From: a bacterium HR29
GTDB taxonomy: Bacteria > Chloroflexota > Dehalococcoidia > Tepidiformales > Tepidiformaceae
NCBI GenBank assembly: GCA_002898215.1
Contig: BEIF01000001.1
Span: 1,493,146-1,557,145, forward strand
DNA: 64,000 bases
Direction of reading: 5' to 3'
In this document: piece after piece, positions 7,944-15,687 of the stretch
How the letters are laid out: the number at the start of each line of letters is the position of its first letter
Position numbering within the stretch: position 1 is the stretch's first letter
The notes under the pieces: generated by a model
What the model saw: only the letters and a program-made list of their open reading frames with translations
The model's database searches: none
What the model was told of the DNA's origin: nothing
Position numbers and translations under genes: made by a program

Positions 7944-9680
7944 CTAACGGGGGATGAACGTCGGGTCCTCGCGGTCGATCCAGCACGCCGCCAGCCGGTG
8001 TTCGTATCCGGGGAGAATATCGAGCGGAAAGTCCCGCACGTAGGGCCACGAGAGGGCAACCACCCGCTCGCTGACGAAGTTCACCGCCACGGCGAGGTCG
8101 AGGACCCGACGCTGGGCCTCGAACCCCGTGGCGCGCCGCTGGGCCGTGTCGAACTCCGTGCGCTGACGCTCGATGAGGGCATCGAGCTGGGAGTCGCGGA
8201 GCGCGAAGGTGTTGTTGGAACCCTGGGAATGGAAGAAGGGGTACAGCCAGTCGTCGAGCTCGACCCAGCCGACGTCCGGGCCCGCCGTCCACGGCGCCTG
8301 GCCTTCGAACATCCGCTTCACAAGCTCCGCCGTGGGAACGGGATACACCGTCACCTGCACCCTAAGGACGGATTCGATGTCCTGTTCGATTCGGCTGCCC
8401 AAGCCGAGCACGCGCTCGGCGTCTTCCGCGACGACGAGGCCGACCTCGGACGGGAACGACCCTTTCTCGGACCGGTAGGCATCGAGCAGCGCCTTGGCGT
8501 CGGAAATGTCCTGCATGCGGCCGCCAGAGCCGAGGCGATACCCGGGGCGAGCGCTGAGCTCGTCGGGAGACAGGGCCCAGCGGCGCACCGGCCAGCTCAC
8601 CCAGCCGTTCACATCCCCGGAGCCCGCAAAGAAGGCTTCGATCATGGCCCGCCGGTCGACGGCGATGGCGAAGGCCTGACGGACACGGGGGTCGTTGTAG
8701 GGCGTGACCGGCGTGAAGAACCGCATCCCGAAGAAGTAGGCTTGGCCGACCTGGGCCTCGACGAGGGCGGGAAGGGCCGCGCGAAGGCGGTCCGCCTCCT
8801 TACGGCCCACGAAGGCGACGTCGAGGCGCCGAGTGCGGAAATCAGCCTCGATGAGTCGGCCATCGATGGGGTGGCGGATCGTCACGCCCGCGAGGTGCGG
8901 ACGCTCGGGGCCTCCGTGCCATGCGGGGTTGCGCACGACGCTCGCGAAATCCTGCTCCGCCCACTCCACCCACTGGAACGGCCCGCTCCCGATCTGCAGT
9001 TCGGCCGAAAACCCCCGCTCGGCCGCTTCCGGGGCCACGATGAAACTGCTGGGCGCGGCGAAACGCTCGACGAGGGGGGAAAACGGCGCGGAGGTGTGCA
9101 CCACCACGACGTCCGGCGAGGGCGCCTCGATGCGATCGATCATCGTCCAGTAGTGGTGGCGCTGGAAGGATTCATCGCCCCGCTGGCGTTCGATGGAGTA
9201 CCGCACGTCGTCGGCGGTGACCCGTCGCCCCTCCAGGGGAGGGAGTTGGTGCCAGCGGGCATTCGGGTTGAGGCGGAAGATGTACGTCTGCTGGTCGGGC
9301 TGTTCGGGGAGCGCCAAGGCGAGATCGGGCACGATGACGCCATCGGCCTGGCTCTCGTAGGCCAGGAGACGGCTGTAGACCAGCGATTGGACAGCGATGA
9401 GGGGACCGCTCTGCGTCCTGTGAGGGTCGAATTCGCCGTCGCTCTGGACGATTCCGACGTAGACGAGCGTGCTCGCGGCCTGCCCCTCGGGAACGACTTC
9501 GGTCAGGGTGGCAGTCGGGACGGGAGTGGGCGGCAGCGTCGCCGGTGGCTGTTGCCGTCCCTCCCGACGGCAGGCCGTCATCGAACCGGCCGCGCCGAGC
9601 GCCCCAAGGCCGGCGGCCAGCCGGAGGAACCGCCGGCGGGTCAACGGCCGCGAGCCTCGGGCGTCCGACATACCGGCCAT
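7944..9680 (-). CDS. ABC transporter substrate-binding lipoprotein (SBP family 5)
   Basis: Extracytoplasmic solute receptor of 578 residues of the oligopeptide/nickel family 5. The N-terminus has a twin-arginine motif (TRRRFLRLAAGLGALG) and a lipobox ending in SMTAC, so it is probably Tat-exported and lipid-anchored. A Pro/Thr-rich linker follows, then the family fold: PDLALALPE...YIFRLNPNARWHQ, TADDVRYSIERQ, and the DPRVRQAFAIAVDRRAMIEA signature. No permease or ATPase genes are adjacent, so this is an orphan receptor. Substrate cannot be read; peptides are the default guess. Divergent from the pterin dehydratase gene, with 96 bases between. Confidence 0.85.
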   Translation of the reverse strand: MAGMSDARGSRPLTRRRFLRLAAGLGALGAAGSMTACRREGRQQPPATLPPTPVPTATLTEVVPEGQAASTLVYVGIVQSDGEFDPHRTQSGPLIAVQSLVYSRLLAYESQADGVIVPDLALALPEQPDQQTYIFRLNPNARWHQLPPLEGRRVTADDVRYSIERQRGDESFQRHHYWTMIDRIEAPSPDVVVVHTSAPFSPLVERFAAPSSFIVAPEAAERGFSAELQIGSGPFQWVEWAEQDFASVVRNPAWHGGPERPHLAGVTIRHPIDGRLIEADFRTRRLDVAFVGRKEADRLRAALPALVEAQVGQAYFFGMRFFTPVTPYNDPRVRQAFAIAVDRRAMIEAFFAGSGDVNGWVSWPVRRWALSPDELSARPGYRLGSGGRMQDISDAKALLDAYRSEKGSFPSEVGLVVAEDAERVLGLGSRIEQDIESVLRVQVTVYPVPTAELVKRMFEGQAPWTAGPDVGWVELDDWLYPFFHSQGSNNTFALRDSQLDALIERQRTEFDTAQRRATGFEAQRRVLDLAVAVNFVSERVVALSWPYVRDFPLDILPGYEHRLAACWIDREDPTFIPR

Positions 9681-9776
9681 GGTATCGTGGTGAGCCGTAA
9701 GGGCAGGGAGCCTCGTGCCGGCAGTTGCCCGAGGCTGAACCCTCCCTGAAGGCCAGTTGCGTCTACGGGGGCAGCG

Positions 9777-10067
9777 ATGGAACGGCGACGGTTGAGCGAC
9801 GAGGAAGTGCAGCAGGGACTGGCTTCGCTCCAGGGCTGGGAGGGCACATCAGTCGAGCTGCGGAGGGAGTTTCGTTTCCGGGACCACGTGGCGGCGATGG
9901 GATTCGTCACGAAGGTGGCGCTGGTCGCCGAGCGGATGAACCACCACCCGGACCTGCGGATCATCTACAACCGGGTCGAAATCGCCCTATCGACCCATGA
10001 CGCGGGCGGAGTCACGGAGTTCGACCTCGCCCTGGCCCGAGAGATCGAGCGCTGCCTGGAGGCGTAG
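9777..10067 (+). CDS. Pterin-4a-carbinolamine dehydratase
   Basis: Small enzyme of 96 residues (EC 4.2.1.96 family, PCD/DCoH) that dehydrates 4a-hydroxytetrahydropterins after aromatic amino acid hydroxylation. It carries the family signature MNHHPDLRIIYNRVEIALSTHDAGGVTEFD: the paired His, the Asp after Pro, and the 'T.HdaGGlt..D' segment. Length is typical. No aromatic hydroxylase is nearby; in bacteria such proteins may also serve molybdopterin or folate metabolism. Converges with the ferredoxin gene, with 13 bases between. Confidence 0.9.
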   Translation: MERRRLSDEEVQQGLASLQGWEGTSVELRREFRFRDHVAAMGFVTKVALVAERMNHHPDLRIIYNRVEIALSTHDAGGVTEFDLALAREIERCLEA

Positions 10068-10080
10068 CAGCCCGCGCCCA

Positions 10081-10593
10081 TCAGTGGACGCGCTCGTAGA
10101 ACGCCTTCCGCGCCTGCTCCACCAAGCGAAGCTCCTCCTCGCTGAGAAGGGAGGGGTCCTTCTTCATCTCGTGGCGCAACGGGAAGATGTGGATAGCATC
10201 CCACCCGCAGACGTCTTCGCAGAGGCGGCAACCGGTGCACTTCTTCTCGTCGACCGTGCTGACGCCGAAGAAATCGTCGATGCGATCGGTGTGTTGGAGG
10301 CTGAGCGCATCGAAGGGGCAGATGTTGATGCACAGTTCGCACCCGGAGCCGATGCACTTCTCCTCGATGACCACCGCCCTCGGCCATTCGTTCTTCTTCA
10401 GCGACTTGCAGACGTCACCGTCGCTATCGAGGATGGCCTCGGGGGGACAGACGACACCACAGGCGCCGCAGTCGATGCAGAGGGTGGGATCGATGACGTG
10501 GAGCTGGTTCCGCTCGCCGGAGATAGCGTTGGTGGGGCACCGCTTGGTGCAGGCAGTGCAACCGATGCAGGTCTCGATGATGGAGTAGGCCAA
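10081..10593 (-). CDS. Ferredoxin-type protein with four [4Fe-4S] motifs
   Basis: Soluble electron-transfer protein of 170 residues with four cysteine motifs in order: CIGCTACTKRCP, CIDCGACGVVCP, CIGSGCELCINICP (with an inserted residue pair) and CTGCRLCEDVCG. Motifs are arranged as two ferredoxin pairs separated by a 30-residue linker. The start is a TTG at 10593, supported by aggagg 8 bases upstream and by the immediately following motif. The C-terminus is charged and helical. No oxidoreductase partner is adjacent; the only low-potential ferredoxin user recognised in the window is the aldehyde oxidoreductase near 45 kb. Partner is unknown. Confidence 0.88.
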   Translation of the reverse strand: MAYSIIETCIGCTACTKRCPTNAISGERNQLHVIDPTLCIDCGACGVVCPPEAILDSDGDVCKSLKKNEWPRAVVIEEKCIGSGCELCINICPFDALSLQHTDRIDDFFGVSTVDEKKCTGCRLCEDVCGWDAIHIFPLRHEMKKDPSLLSEEELRLVEQARKAFYERVH

Positions 10594-10679
10594 CGGCGGA
10601 ACCTCCTGGCGGGCGGTCGCGGGCTTGCCCTCCCATTATCGGCAGGCGGCTCCCCGGCGAGCAACCAGCGCGGGCGCCT

Positions 10680-11138
10680 TCACGACACGGCTACGTTGCC
10701 TGCCCGCGACTCGAGATCGGCCAGATGGTCGATGCTCGGCCGCTCCTCGGGGTCGACTTCCACCGGGGCGAACCACGCATCGAGGATCGCGGGGACATCC
10801 TCGGGGCGCGTCCGCAGGAGCGAGAGGCAGAGAACGTTCGCGTCGTTCCACCTGCGAGCACCGCGCACGATCTCGGGGTCAGCACACAGGGCCGCGCGGA
10901 CGCCGGGAACCTTGTTGGCAGCGATGGAGACACCAGTTCCCGTGTAGCAGCAGAGGATGCCGCAGTCGGCCCGGCCTGCGGCCACGTCGCGGGCGACCGC
11001 TTCCGCGACCCACGCCCAGGGCAGCGCTTCCCCGCCGGGCTTGCCGTGGACCACTGCTTCAACCCCCCGCCGCCGAAGCTCGGCGAGGATCGCCTCGGTC
11101 ACGGGGGTAGCGTCGTCGGCGCCGAAGGAGACCTTCAT
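10680..11138 (-). CDS. rpiB: RpiB/LacAB family sugar-phosphate isomerase
   Basis: Probable ribose-5-phosphate isomerase B (aldose-ketose isomerase, pentose phosphate pathway), 152 residues. The family core GILCCYTGTGVSIAANKV, then PGVRAALCADPEIVRGAR and NDANVLCLSLLR, is plain, including the Cys/Thr-Gly loop that binds the substrate. The N-terminus MKVSFGADDATPV is a variant of the usual 'IalgaDHag' start; the canonical His after Asp is replaced by Asp-Ala, so substrate specificity may differ. The ATG at 11138 overlaps the stop of the small upstream gene (ATGA). Confidence 0.85.
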   Translation of the reverse strand: MKVSFGADDATPVTEAILAELRRRGVEAVVHGKPGGEALPWAWVAEAVARDVAAGRADCGILCCYTGTGVSIAANKVPGVRAALCADPEIVRGARRWNDANVLCLSLLRTRPEDVPAILDAWFAPVEVDPEERPSIDHLADLESRAGNVAVS

Positions 11139-11350
11139 ATCCGTATCGTACCCGTGGACGGGTCCGCACGGGGCGCCCGGTCGCCGTCGTCGCGGACGAC
11201 GATGCGCGCGGGTTTCCCGCCGGCGAGCGCCGCCGCCAAGTCGAGCGCAGCAGCGATCGTCTCCGCCCGAGCGGGAACGGCCAATCGGCCTCCGGCGACA
11301 CGCCACGAGCCGTCCGGCAGGCGTTCGACCACGATCACGGTCGTGTCCAC
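11135..11350 (-). CDS. Small hypothetical protein, DUF2188-like
   Basis: Possible 71-residue protein beginning at GTG 11350 (VDTTVIVVERLPDGSW) and overlapping the rpiB start by an ATGA. It has the strand-helix-strand look of DUF2188-type proteins: a short 'gsWrVagg' strand, an Ala-rich helix with periodic Ala/Leu (ETIAAALDLAAALAGG) and a terminal KPARIVVRDDGD strand. The longer open frame upstream lies antisense to the hydrolase gene and is rejected. Function unknown. Translational coupling to rpiB is the best evidence that it is real. Confidence 0.45.
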   Translation of the reverse strand: MDTTVIVVERLPDGSWRVAGGRLAVPARAETIAAALDLAAALAGGKPARIVVRDDGDRAPRADPSTGTIRI

Positions 11351-11470
11351 GGCAATCCGTTTCCAGGGGGTTCGATATGTCGTTCGGCAGGCGGGTGTCT
11401 GGGCCGTATCGGGACGAACCCCGATTACGGGGAGCGTGCGCGGAAGCCCGGCCCGGGGCAGGATCGGGCC

Positions 11471-12604
11471 GTGATCGTGCGTCGGTGGGGGTTCTGGCCG
11501 GCCGCAGCGGGAGCCGCAGCCGCTGCCGGAGCTGCCTACTACATCTGGCAGTTCGACCGACAGGCGTTCCGGGTGAGCCATCGCCCCGCCGTCCTCGACG
11601 CGCATGTCGCGGAGGTCGCCGGCGACCGGGTGCGCATCCGCCGCCGCGCGCCGCTCGAGCCGCCAATCATCGGCCTCGAATACCCGGGCGGGCAGGCGAT
11701 GCTCGACAGCCGCGAAGGCGAGTGGTACCGCATCGCCAGGGTGTGGGGGCGCCGTCCGGCGCGCGGCATGGCCTGCCGGTTCGACTCCTTCGTCTTCCCC
11801 GGCGACCCGGAGGTCGCACACGGCATCGGCTACGAGGAGGTCCGGTATCCGACCGACCTCGGACCATGCCCCGCTTGGCTCGTCCCGGGGAGCAGCCCGG
11901 AGGCGCCGTGGGTCATCGCCGTCCACGGGAAGGGCGCAAGCCCGAGGGAGGTCCTCCGCATGCTGCCGGTCATCCACGGGGCGGGGGTGCCACTCCTCGC
12001 TATCGGCTACAGGAACGACATCGACGCCCCTGCCAGCCCCGACCGCCGGTATGCCTTCGGAGCGTCCGAGTGGCGCGACCTCGAGGCGGCCGTCCGATTC
12101 GCTCGTGACCGGGGCGCGCGCAGCGTTATCCTGTTCGGCTTCAGCATGGGCGGGGCCATCGCGGCGGGCTTCCTCCGGAACTCGGCCCTCTCCGCCAGCG
12201 TTGCGGCGATGGGGCTCGACGCGCCACTACTCGATCTGCGGGCCGCGGTGGAGCACCGCGCGCGCAACCATACCCTCCCCACAGCGGTCCACCGGGCGAT
12301 GCTGCCCGTGGCGGCAAGGGTGCTCCGCGTCGACTGGCAACGGTACCGGTATTTGGACGACGTCGAGCGATGGCCGGGCCCCATCTTCCTCGCGCACGGC
12401 ACCGCCGACCCCCTCGTCCCAGTGGCGACGAGCGACGCGGCGGCCGAACGCCTCGGTCCTCGCGTCCGCTACGTCCGCGTCGACGGCGCCGGACACGTGC
12501 GCTCCTGGAACGCTGACCGACTCCGATACGAACGGGAGCTGGAAGCGTGGCTTGCCGAGGCGGTGGAGGCGGCTCGCCAGCTCACCTCAGCTCGGGGTCG
12601 GTGA
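11471..12604 (+). CDS. Membrane-anchored alpha/beta hydrolase
   Basis: Protein of 377 residues starting at GTG 11471. An N-terminal membrane anchor (about 6-24, GFWPAAAGAAAAAGAAYY) is followed by a region without clear homology and then an alpha/beta-hydrolase fold. The oxyanion region is VIAVHGKGASPRE, the nucleophile elbow GFSMGG, the acid Asp lies in HGTADPLVP, and the catalytic His in GAGHVRSW, so the Ser-Asp-His triad is complete. It resembles serine esterase/aminopeptidase-type hydrolases; substrate unknown. Its 3' end overlaps the convergent MFS gene by 23 bases. Confidence 0.85.
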   Translation: MIVRRWGFWPAAAGAAAAAGAAYYIWQFDRQAFRVSHRPAVLDAHVAEVAGDRVRIRRRAPLEPPIIGLEYPGGQAMLDSREGEWYRIARVWGRRPARGMACRFDSFVFPGDPEVAHGIGYEEVRYPTDLGPCPAWLVPGSSPEAPWVIAVHGKGASPREVLRMLPVIHGAGVPLLAIGYRNDIDAPASPDRRYAFGASEWRDLEAAVRFARDRGARSVILFGFSMGGAIAAGFLRNSALSASVAAMGLDAPLLDLRAAVEHRARNHTLPTAVHRAMLPVAARVLRVDWQRYRYLDDVERWPGPIFLAHGTADPLVPVATSDAAAERLGPRVRYVRVDGAGHVRSWNADRLRYERELEAWLAEAVEAARQLTSARGR

Positions 12605-13805
12605 CGGAACCGCGGCGTTGCAGCGTCTCGGTCACGAAGAGCAGCATCACGAGCGCGCCCACGAAGGCAAACCCGCCGGAGAGGAGGGCGGCGCTCCCCA
12701 GTGCGAGCCCCTGGGCGGTGCCACCGACGATGGTCGGCCCCGCCACGCGCCCGAGGTCGGTGAGGAAGCGCCACAGGCCCAAGAACTCGCCGCTGCCGGC
12801 GCGCGGCGCGAGATCGGACCCGAGGGTCATGACCGCGCCGCTGCCCAGACCGTTGCCGATTCCGGAGAGTAAGCCCACCAGCAGGAGAGCGGAGAAGCCG
12901 TCGGCCAAGGGAAGCAGCGCGAGGCTCGCACCCAACAGGAGGAGCGACGGCACCACGGTCCACTTCCGGCCCCAACGGTCCATCACGTAGCCGACCGGTA
13001 CGAACAACGTCATGTCGATGGCCGAGGAGAGCCCCATGACGAGGCCGATGGCCCCGACGCCCAAACCAACGTGGTCGCCCCACAGGGGGAGAAGAAGCTG
13101 GCGAGCTTCGCGCACGAAGGTGAGGATGAGAGCCACCGTGCCGGCGGTGAGGAACTGGTAGCGGAAATCGGCCAGCGTGCGCGCGAGCCGAGCGTGCACC
13201 CGAGCGCCGCTCCTCACCGGCTGGGCCGACGCCTCCCGCCGCAGAAGGACGGCAGCCCCGGCCACCGCCGCCGCCCCCGCCTGGCCGACGAAGGCCGCTT
13301 CGAAGCCGAAGCGCTCGGCCAGGAAGCCCCCGGCGATGGGGCCGACGAACACGCCGACCCGATTGACGCCGCCGACGAGGGAGAGCGCCCGGCCTCGGTA
13401 CTCCAAGGGGACCGTTTCGGCGACGAAGGCTAGGCGCGAGACGAGCCACATCGACCAGCCCGCGCCGAAGACGAACATCAGGGCGACGAGCTGCCAGGTA
13501 TGGGCGGCAAAGGCGATTGCCAGGGCCGAGCTCGCCGCCAGGCCCGCGCTCACGAGCATGGTGGCCCGGCCGCCGAATCGGTTCACCATCACGCCGGCGG
13601 GAATATCGGAGGCAAGCGCCCCGACGCCGCGGACGGTGACGGTCGCACCCACGAGCGCAAGGGACGCCCCGAGAGCCTGCGCGTACAGCGGCAGCACCGG
13701 GAGCGTCATCCCCTCGCCGAAGGCGAAGAGGAGCGTTGGCAAGTAGACGGGGATAACGAGACTGCGGAGGGAGAACCGCGGCCGCTCGGCTACCGGAGCG
13801 CCCAT
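12582..13805 (-). CDS. Major facilitator superfamily transporter
   Basis: Integral membrane protein of 407 residues with a twelve-helix MFS pattern. The motif-A-like loop after helix 2 reads DIPAGVMVNRFGGRAT, and its counterpart in the second half is PVGYVMDRWGRKWTV. Both halves show the expected six hydrophobic stretches separated by a central hydrophilic loop around residues 190-205 (rich in Arg). Family members export drugs or take up small solutes; nothing in the sequence or neighbours identifies the substrate. It lies 15 bases downstream of the NarL-type regulator gene on the same strand, suggesting co-transcription and possible regulation by it. Confidence 0.88.
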   Translation of the reverse strand: MGAPVAERPRFSLRSLVIPVYLPTLLFAFGEGMTLPVLPLYAQALGASLALVGATVTVRGVGALASDIPAGVMVNRFGGRATMLVSAGLAASSALAIAFAAHTWQLVALMFVFGAGWSMWLVSRLAFVAETVPLEYRGRALSLVGGVNRVGVFVGPIAGGFLAERFGFEAAFVGQAGAAAVAGAAVLLRREASAQPVRSGARVHARLARTLADFRYQFLTAGTVALILTFVREARQLLLPLWGDHVGLGVGAIGLVMGLSSAIDMTLFVPVGYVMDRWGRKWTVVPSLLLLGASLALLPLADGFSALLLVGLLSGIGNGLGSGAVMTLGSDLAPRAGSGEFLGLWRFLTDLGRVAGPTIVGGTAQGLALGSAALLSGGFAFVGALVMLLFVTETLQRRGSVTDPELR

Positions 13806-13820
13806 CCGCGCCGCCGGGAC

Positions 13821-14585
13821 CTAGGCGGTGTCCTGCTTGGGAGGGAGGTCGGCGCGGGAAGGGTCCTCCAAGCGCAAGATGCCCTTCTGGATGGCGTACC
13901 GGATGAGGTCGGTGCGACTCTTCGTCTTCAGCTTCTGTGAGATGTGGGCTTTGTGCGCCTCCACCGTCTTGATGCTGACCGAAAGCTCCTCGGCGATGCG
14001 CTGGTTGGTGTACCCCTCGGCGATGAGCTGCAGCACCTCCCGCTCCCGCGGGGTGAGGAGGTCCAGTCCGCTGACCGACTCGTCGCCGCCCTTCGCCCGG
14101 TAGAGGAGCGCAGGCACGTCGAACTGCTCAGCAAGCGCAGCCGAGAAGTAGGTGTTGCCCCGCGCCACCGTGCGGATCGCCAGCAGGACCTCGTCGACAT
14201 CGGAGCGCTTGACTAGATACCCCGAAGCGCCGGCGCGGATGGCATCGACGAGCTGCTCCTCGTCGACGAAACCGCTCAGCATGATCACCCGTGCGGTTGG
14301 CACGGCCTTCCGAAGCTGGCGGGTCGCCTCGACGCCGTTGAGCGCGGGCATCACGACATCCATGAGCACCACGTCCGGGTTCGTGCGCTGCGCCGCGAGG
14401 ACGGCCTCGCGCCCGTTCTCCACGTCGGCCACGACCTCCACCCCCTCGAACGACTCGAGGAGGCGTCGGAGGGCCTGGCGAATGACGGCGTGGTCGTCGA
14501 CCAGAAGCACACGGATGGGGGGAGGCCCGGGTCGCTGCAGCGCGGCCCGCCGTCCCCGCAGGCCCAACCGGCTCTGGTCGGTCAC
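13821..14585 (-). CDS. NarL/LuxR-family response regulator
   Basis: Two-domain cytosolic transcription factor of 254 residues starting at GTG 14585. The receiver domain (about 24-145) begins IRVLLVDDHAVIRQAL, has the phospho-acceptor Asp76 in DVVLMDVVMP, and the conserved Ser/Lys side (MLSG and YLVKRSD). The C-terminal LuxR helix-turn-helix (about 185-245) reads LTPREREVLQLIAEGYTNQ, then IAEELSVSIKTVEAHKAHI. No histidine kinase lies nearby, so the input is unknown. The MFS transporter follows 15 bases downstream and is the likeliest co-transcribed neighbour. Confidence 0.93.
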   Translation of the reverse strand: MTDQSRLGLRGRRAALQRPGPPPIRVLLVDDHAVIRQALRRLLESFEGVEVVADVENGREAVLAAQRTNPDVVLMDVVMPALNGVEATRQLRKAVPTARVIMLSGFVDEEQLVDAIRAGASGYLVKRSDVDEVLLAIRTVARGNTYFSAALAEQFDVPALLYRAKGGDESVSGLDLLTPREREVLQLIAEGYTNQRIAEELSVSIKTVEAHKAHISQKLKTKSRTDLIRYAIQKGILRLEDPSRADLPPKQDTA

Positions 14586-14661
14586 CGCCTCACTCCGGCA
14601 CGGCGAGGTGCCACTATCCTATCCGCTCCCGGACGCTTTGTGTCCACCGCCGTGAGCCCGC

Positions 14662-15603
14662 TCATGAGGCTCCCGTGAGGAAGCGTCGCGGCACCTCCCG
14701 CTGGATGCGCTCGATGATATCCGGGTCGACGCCGTCGGCTGCCAGGGCGGGGAGGGCTACCGTGCGGAGGAAGAGGTACCGCGTGGGCCGCTCCCGGGGG
14801 ACATCGGCGGCGCCGGCACGAACGGGCTGGGGCGCGTAGTCGTGGCCCACCATGAGGCGGTCCGCCCAGCCCCGTTCGATCAGCGCCTTGAGCGTGGCGT
14901 TCCGCTGCCGCCAGTCGGGGCGCCCGGGCGCGCCCGGGTAACGGTCCATCGAGAGAAACACCCCCGCCCGCAAGAGCGACTCCAGGTAATCGACATCGGT
15001 GGTATCGGCGCTGTGGCCGATGCAGATGCGATCCATCGGCGCGCCCTCCTCTCGGAAGATCTCCACCTGGCGGGCGCCCACCCGTTCCGGAGCCCACTGA
15101 TGGGTGCTGATGGGGCACCCCGTCCGCTTCAGGGCGCGGGCCGCAGCCCGGAGCACGCGCTCCCCTTCGGGTGTGACGCCACCGGCGTCGTTCGCGACCT
15201 TGATGACCCCCGCTTTGACGCCGGTATCCCCGATCCCGACCTCGATCTCCCTGACGAAGATGTCGGCGATTTCGTCAGGGTCGCGCGTCCAGAAGGAGCG
15301 TGGGATGTCGCGCCAGATGCCTGTGGCCACGACAACGTTCACGCCCGACGCTCGGGCGGCCTCCCGCACGAACGCCACGTCGCGCCCCAGGTCCGGTGTC
15401 GTGAGGTCGATGAGGGTATCCACGCCCCCGGCCTTCGCTTCCTGGAGCTCCTCGACGACGCGGGCCTTCGTCCGCTCCCAATCGAAGAGCCAGGGGTAGT
15501 GGAAGTGGTCGCCGAAGGAGACGAGGACATGCTCGTGCGAGAGGACGACGCCGAGGCGGGAAGCTTCGACAGGGCCCAATACGGTTTGCACCACCGCAGT
15601 CAT
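14662..15603 (-). CDS. Phosphotriesterase-family metal-dependent hydrolase
   Basis: Amidohydrolase-superfamily enzyme of 313 residues with the binuclear metal site of the phosphotriesterase/lactonase (Php) group: HxH near the N-terminus (SHEHVL, His23 and His25), the bridging carboxylated Lys in AGVIKVAND, His in PISTHQWAP, His in CIGHSADT and Asp in VGHDYAP. The natural substrates of such proteins are usually lactones or esters rather than organophosphates. The start at 15603 gives the standard N-terminal strand MTAVVQTVLGPVEAS. It is divergent from the CoA-transferase gene, with 84 bases between that may hold both promoters. Confidence 0.88.
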   Translation of the reverse strand: MTAVVQTVLGPVEASRLGVVLSHEHVLVSFGDHFHYPWLFDWERTKARVVEELQEAKAGGVDTLIDLTTPDLGRDVAFVREAARASGVNVVVATGIWRDIPRSFWTRDPDEIADIFVREIEVGIGDTGVKAGVIKVANDAGGVTPEGERVLRAAARALKRTGCPISTHQWAPERVGARQVEIFREEGAPMDRICIGHSADTTDVDYLESLLRAGVFLSMDRYPGAPGRPDWRQRNATLKALIERGWADRLMVGHDYAPQPVRAGAADVPRERPTRYLFLRTVALPALAADGVDPDIIERIQREVPRRFLTGAS

Positions 15604-15687
15604 GGAGCGCTCTCCCGGTGGCTGACTCGCGCGTATCGTGCCCTCCGCTCTCGCCGCGCGCAATCGCAGGGACCAGCTCCCGCGGCT

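Noticed and set aside
7998..9749. 583-codon open frame antisense to the solute-binding protein gene
   Set aside because: No domain, no ribosome site, composition typical of an antisense shadow.
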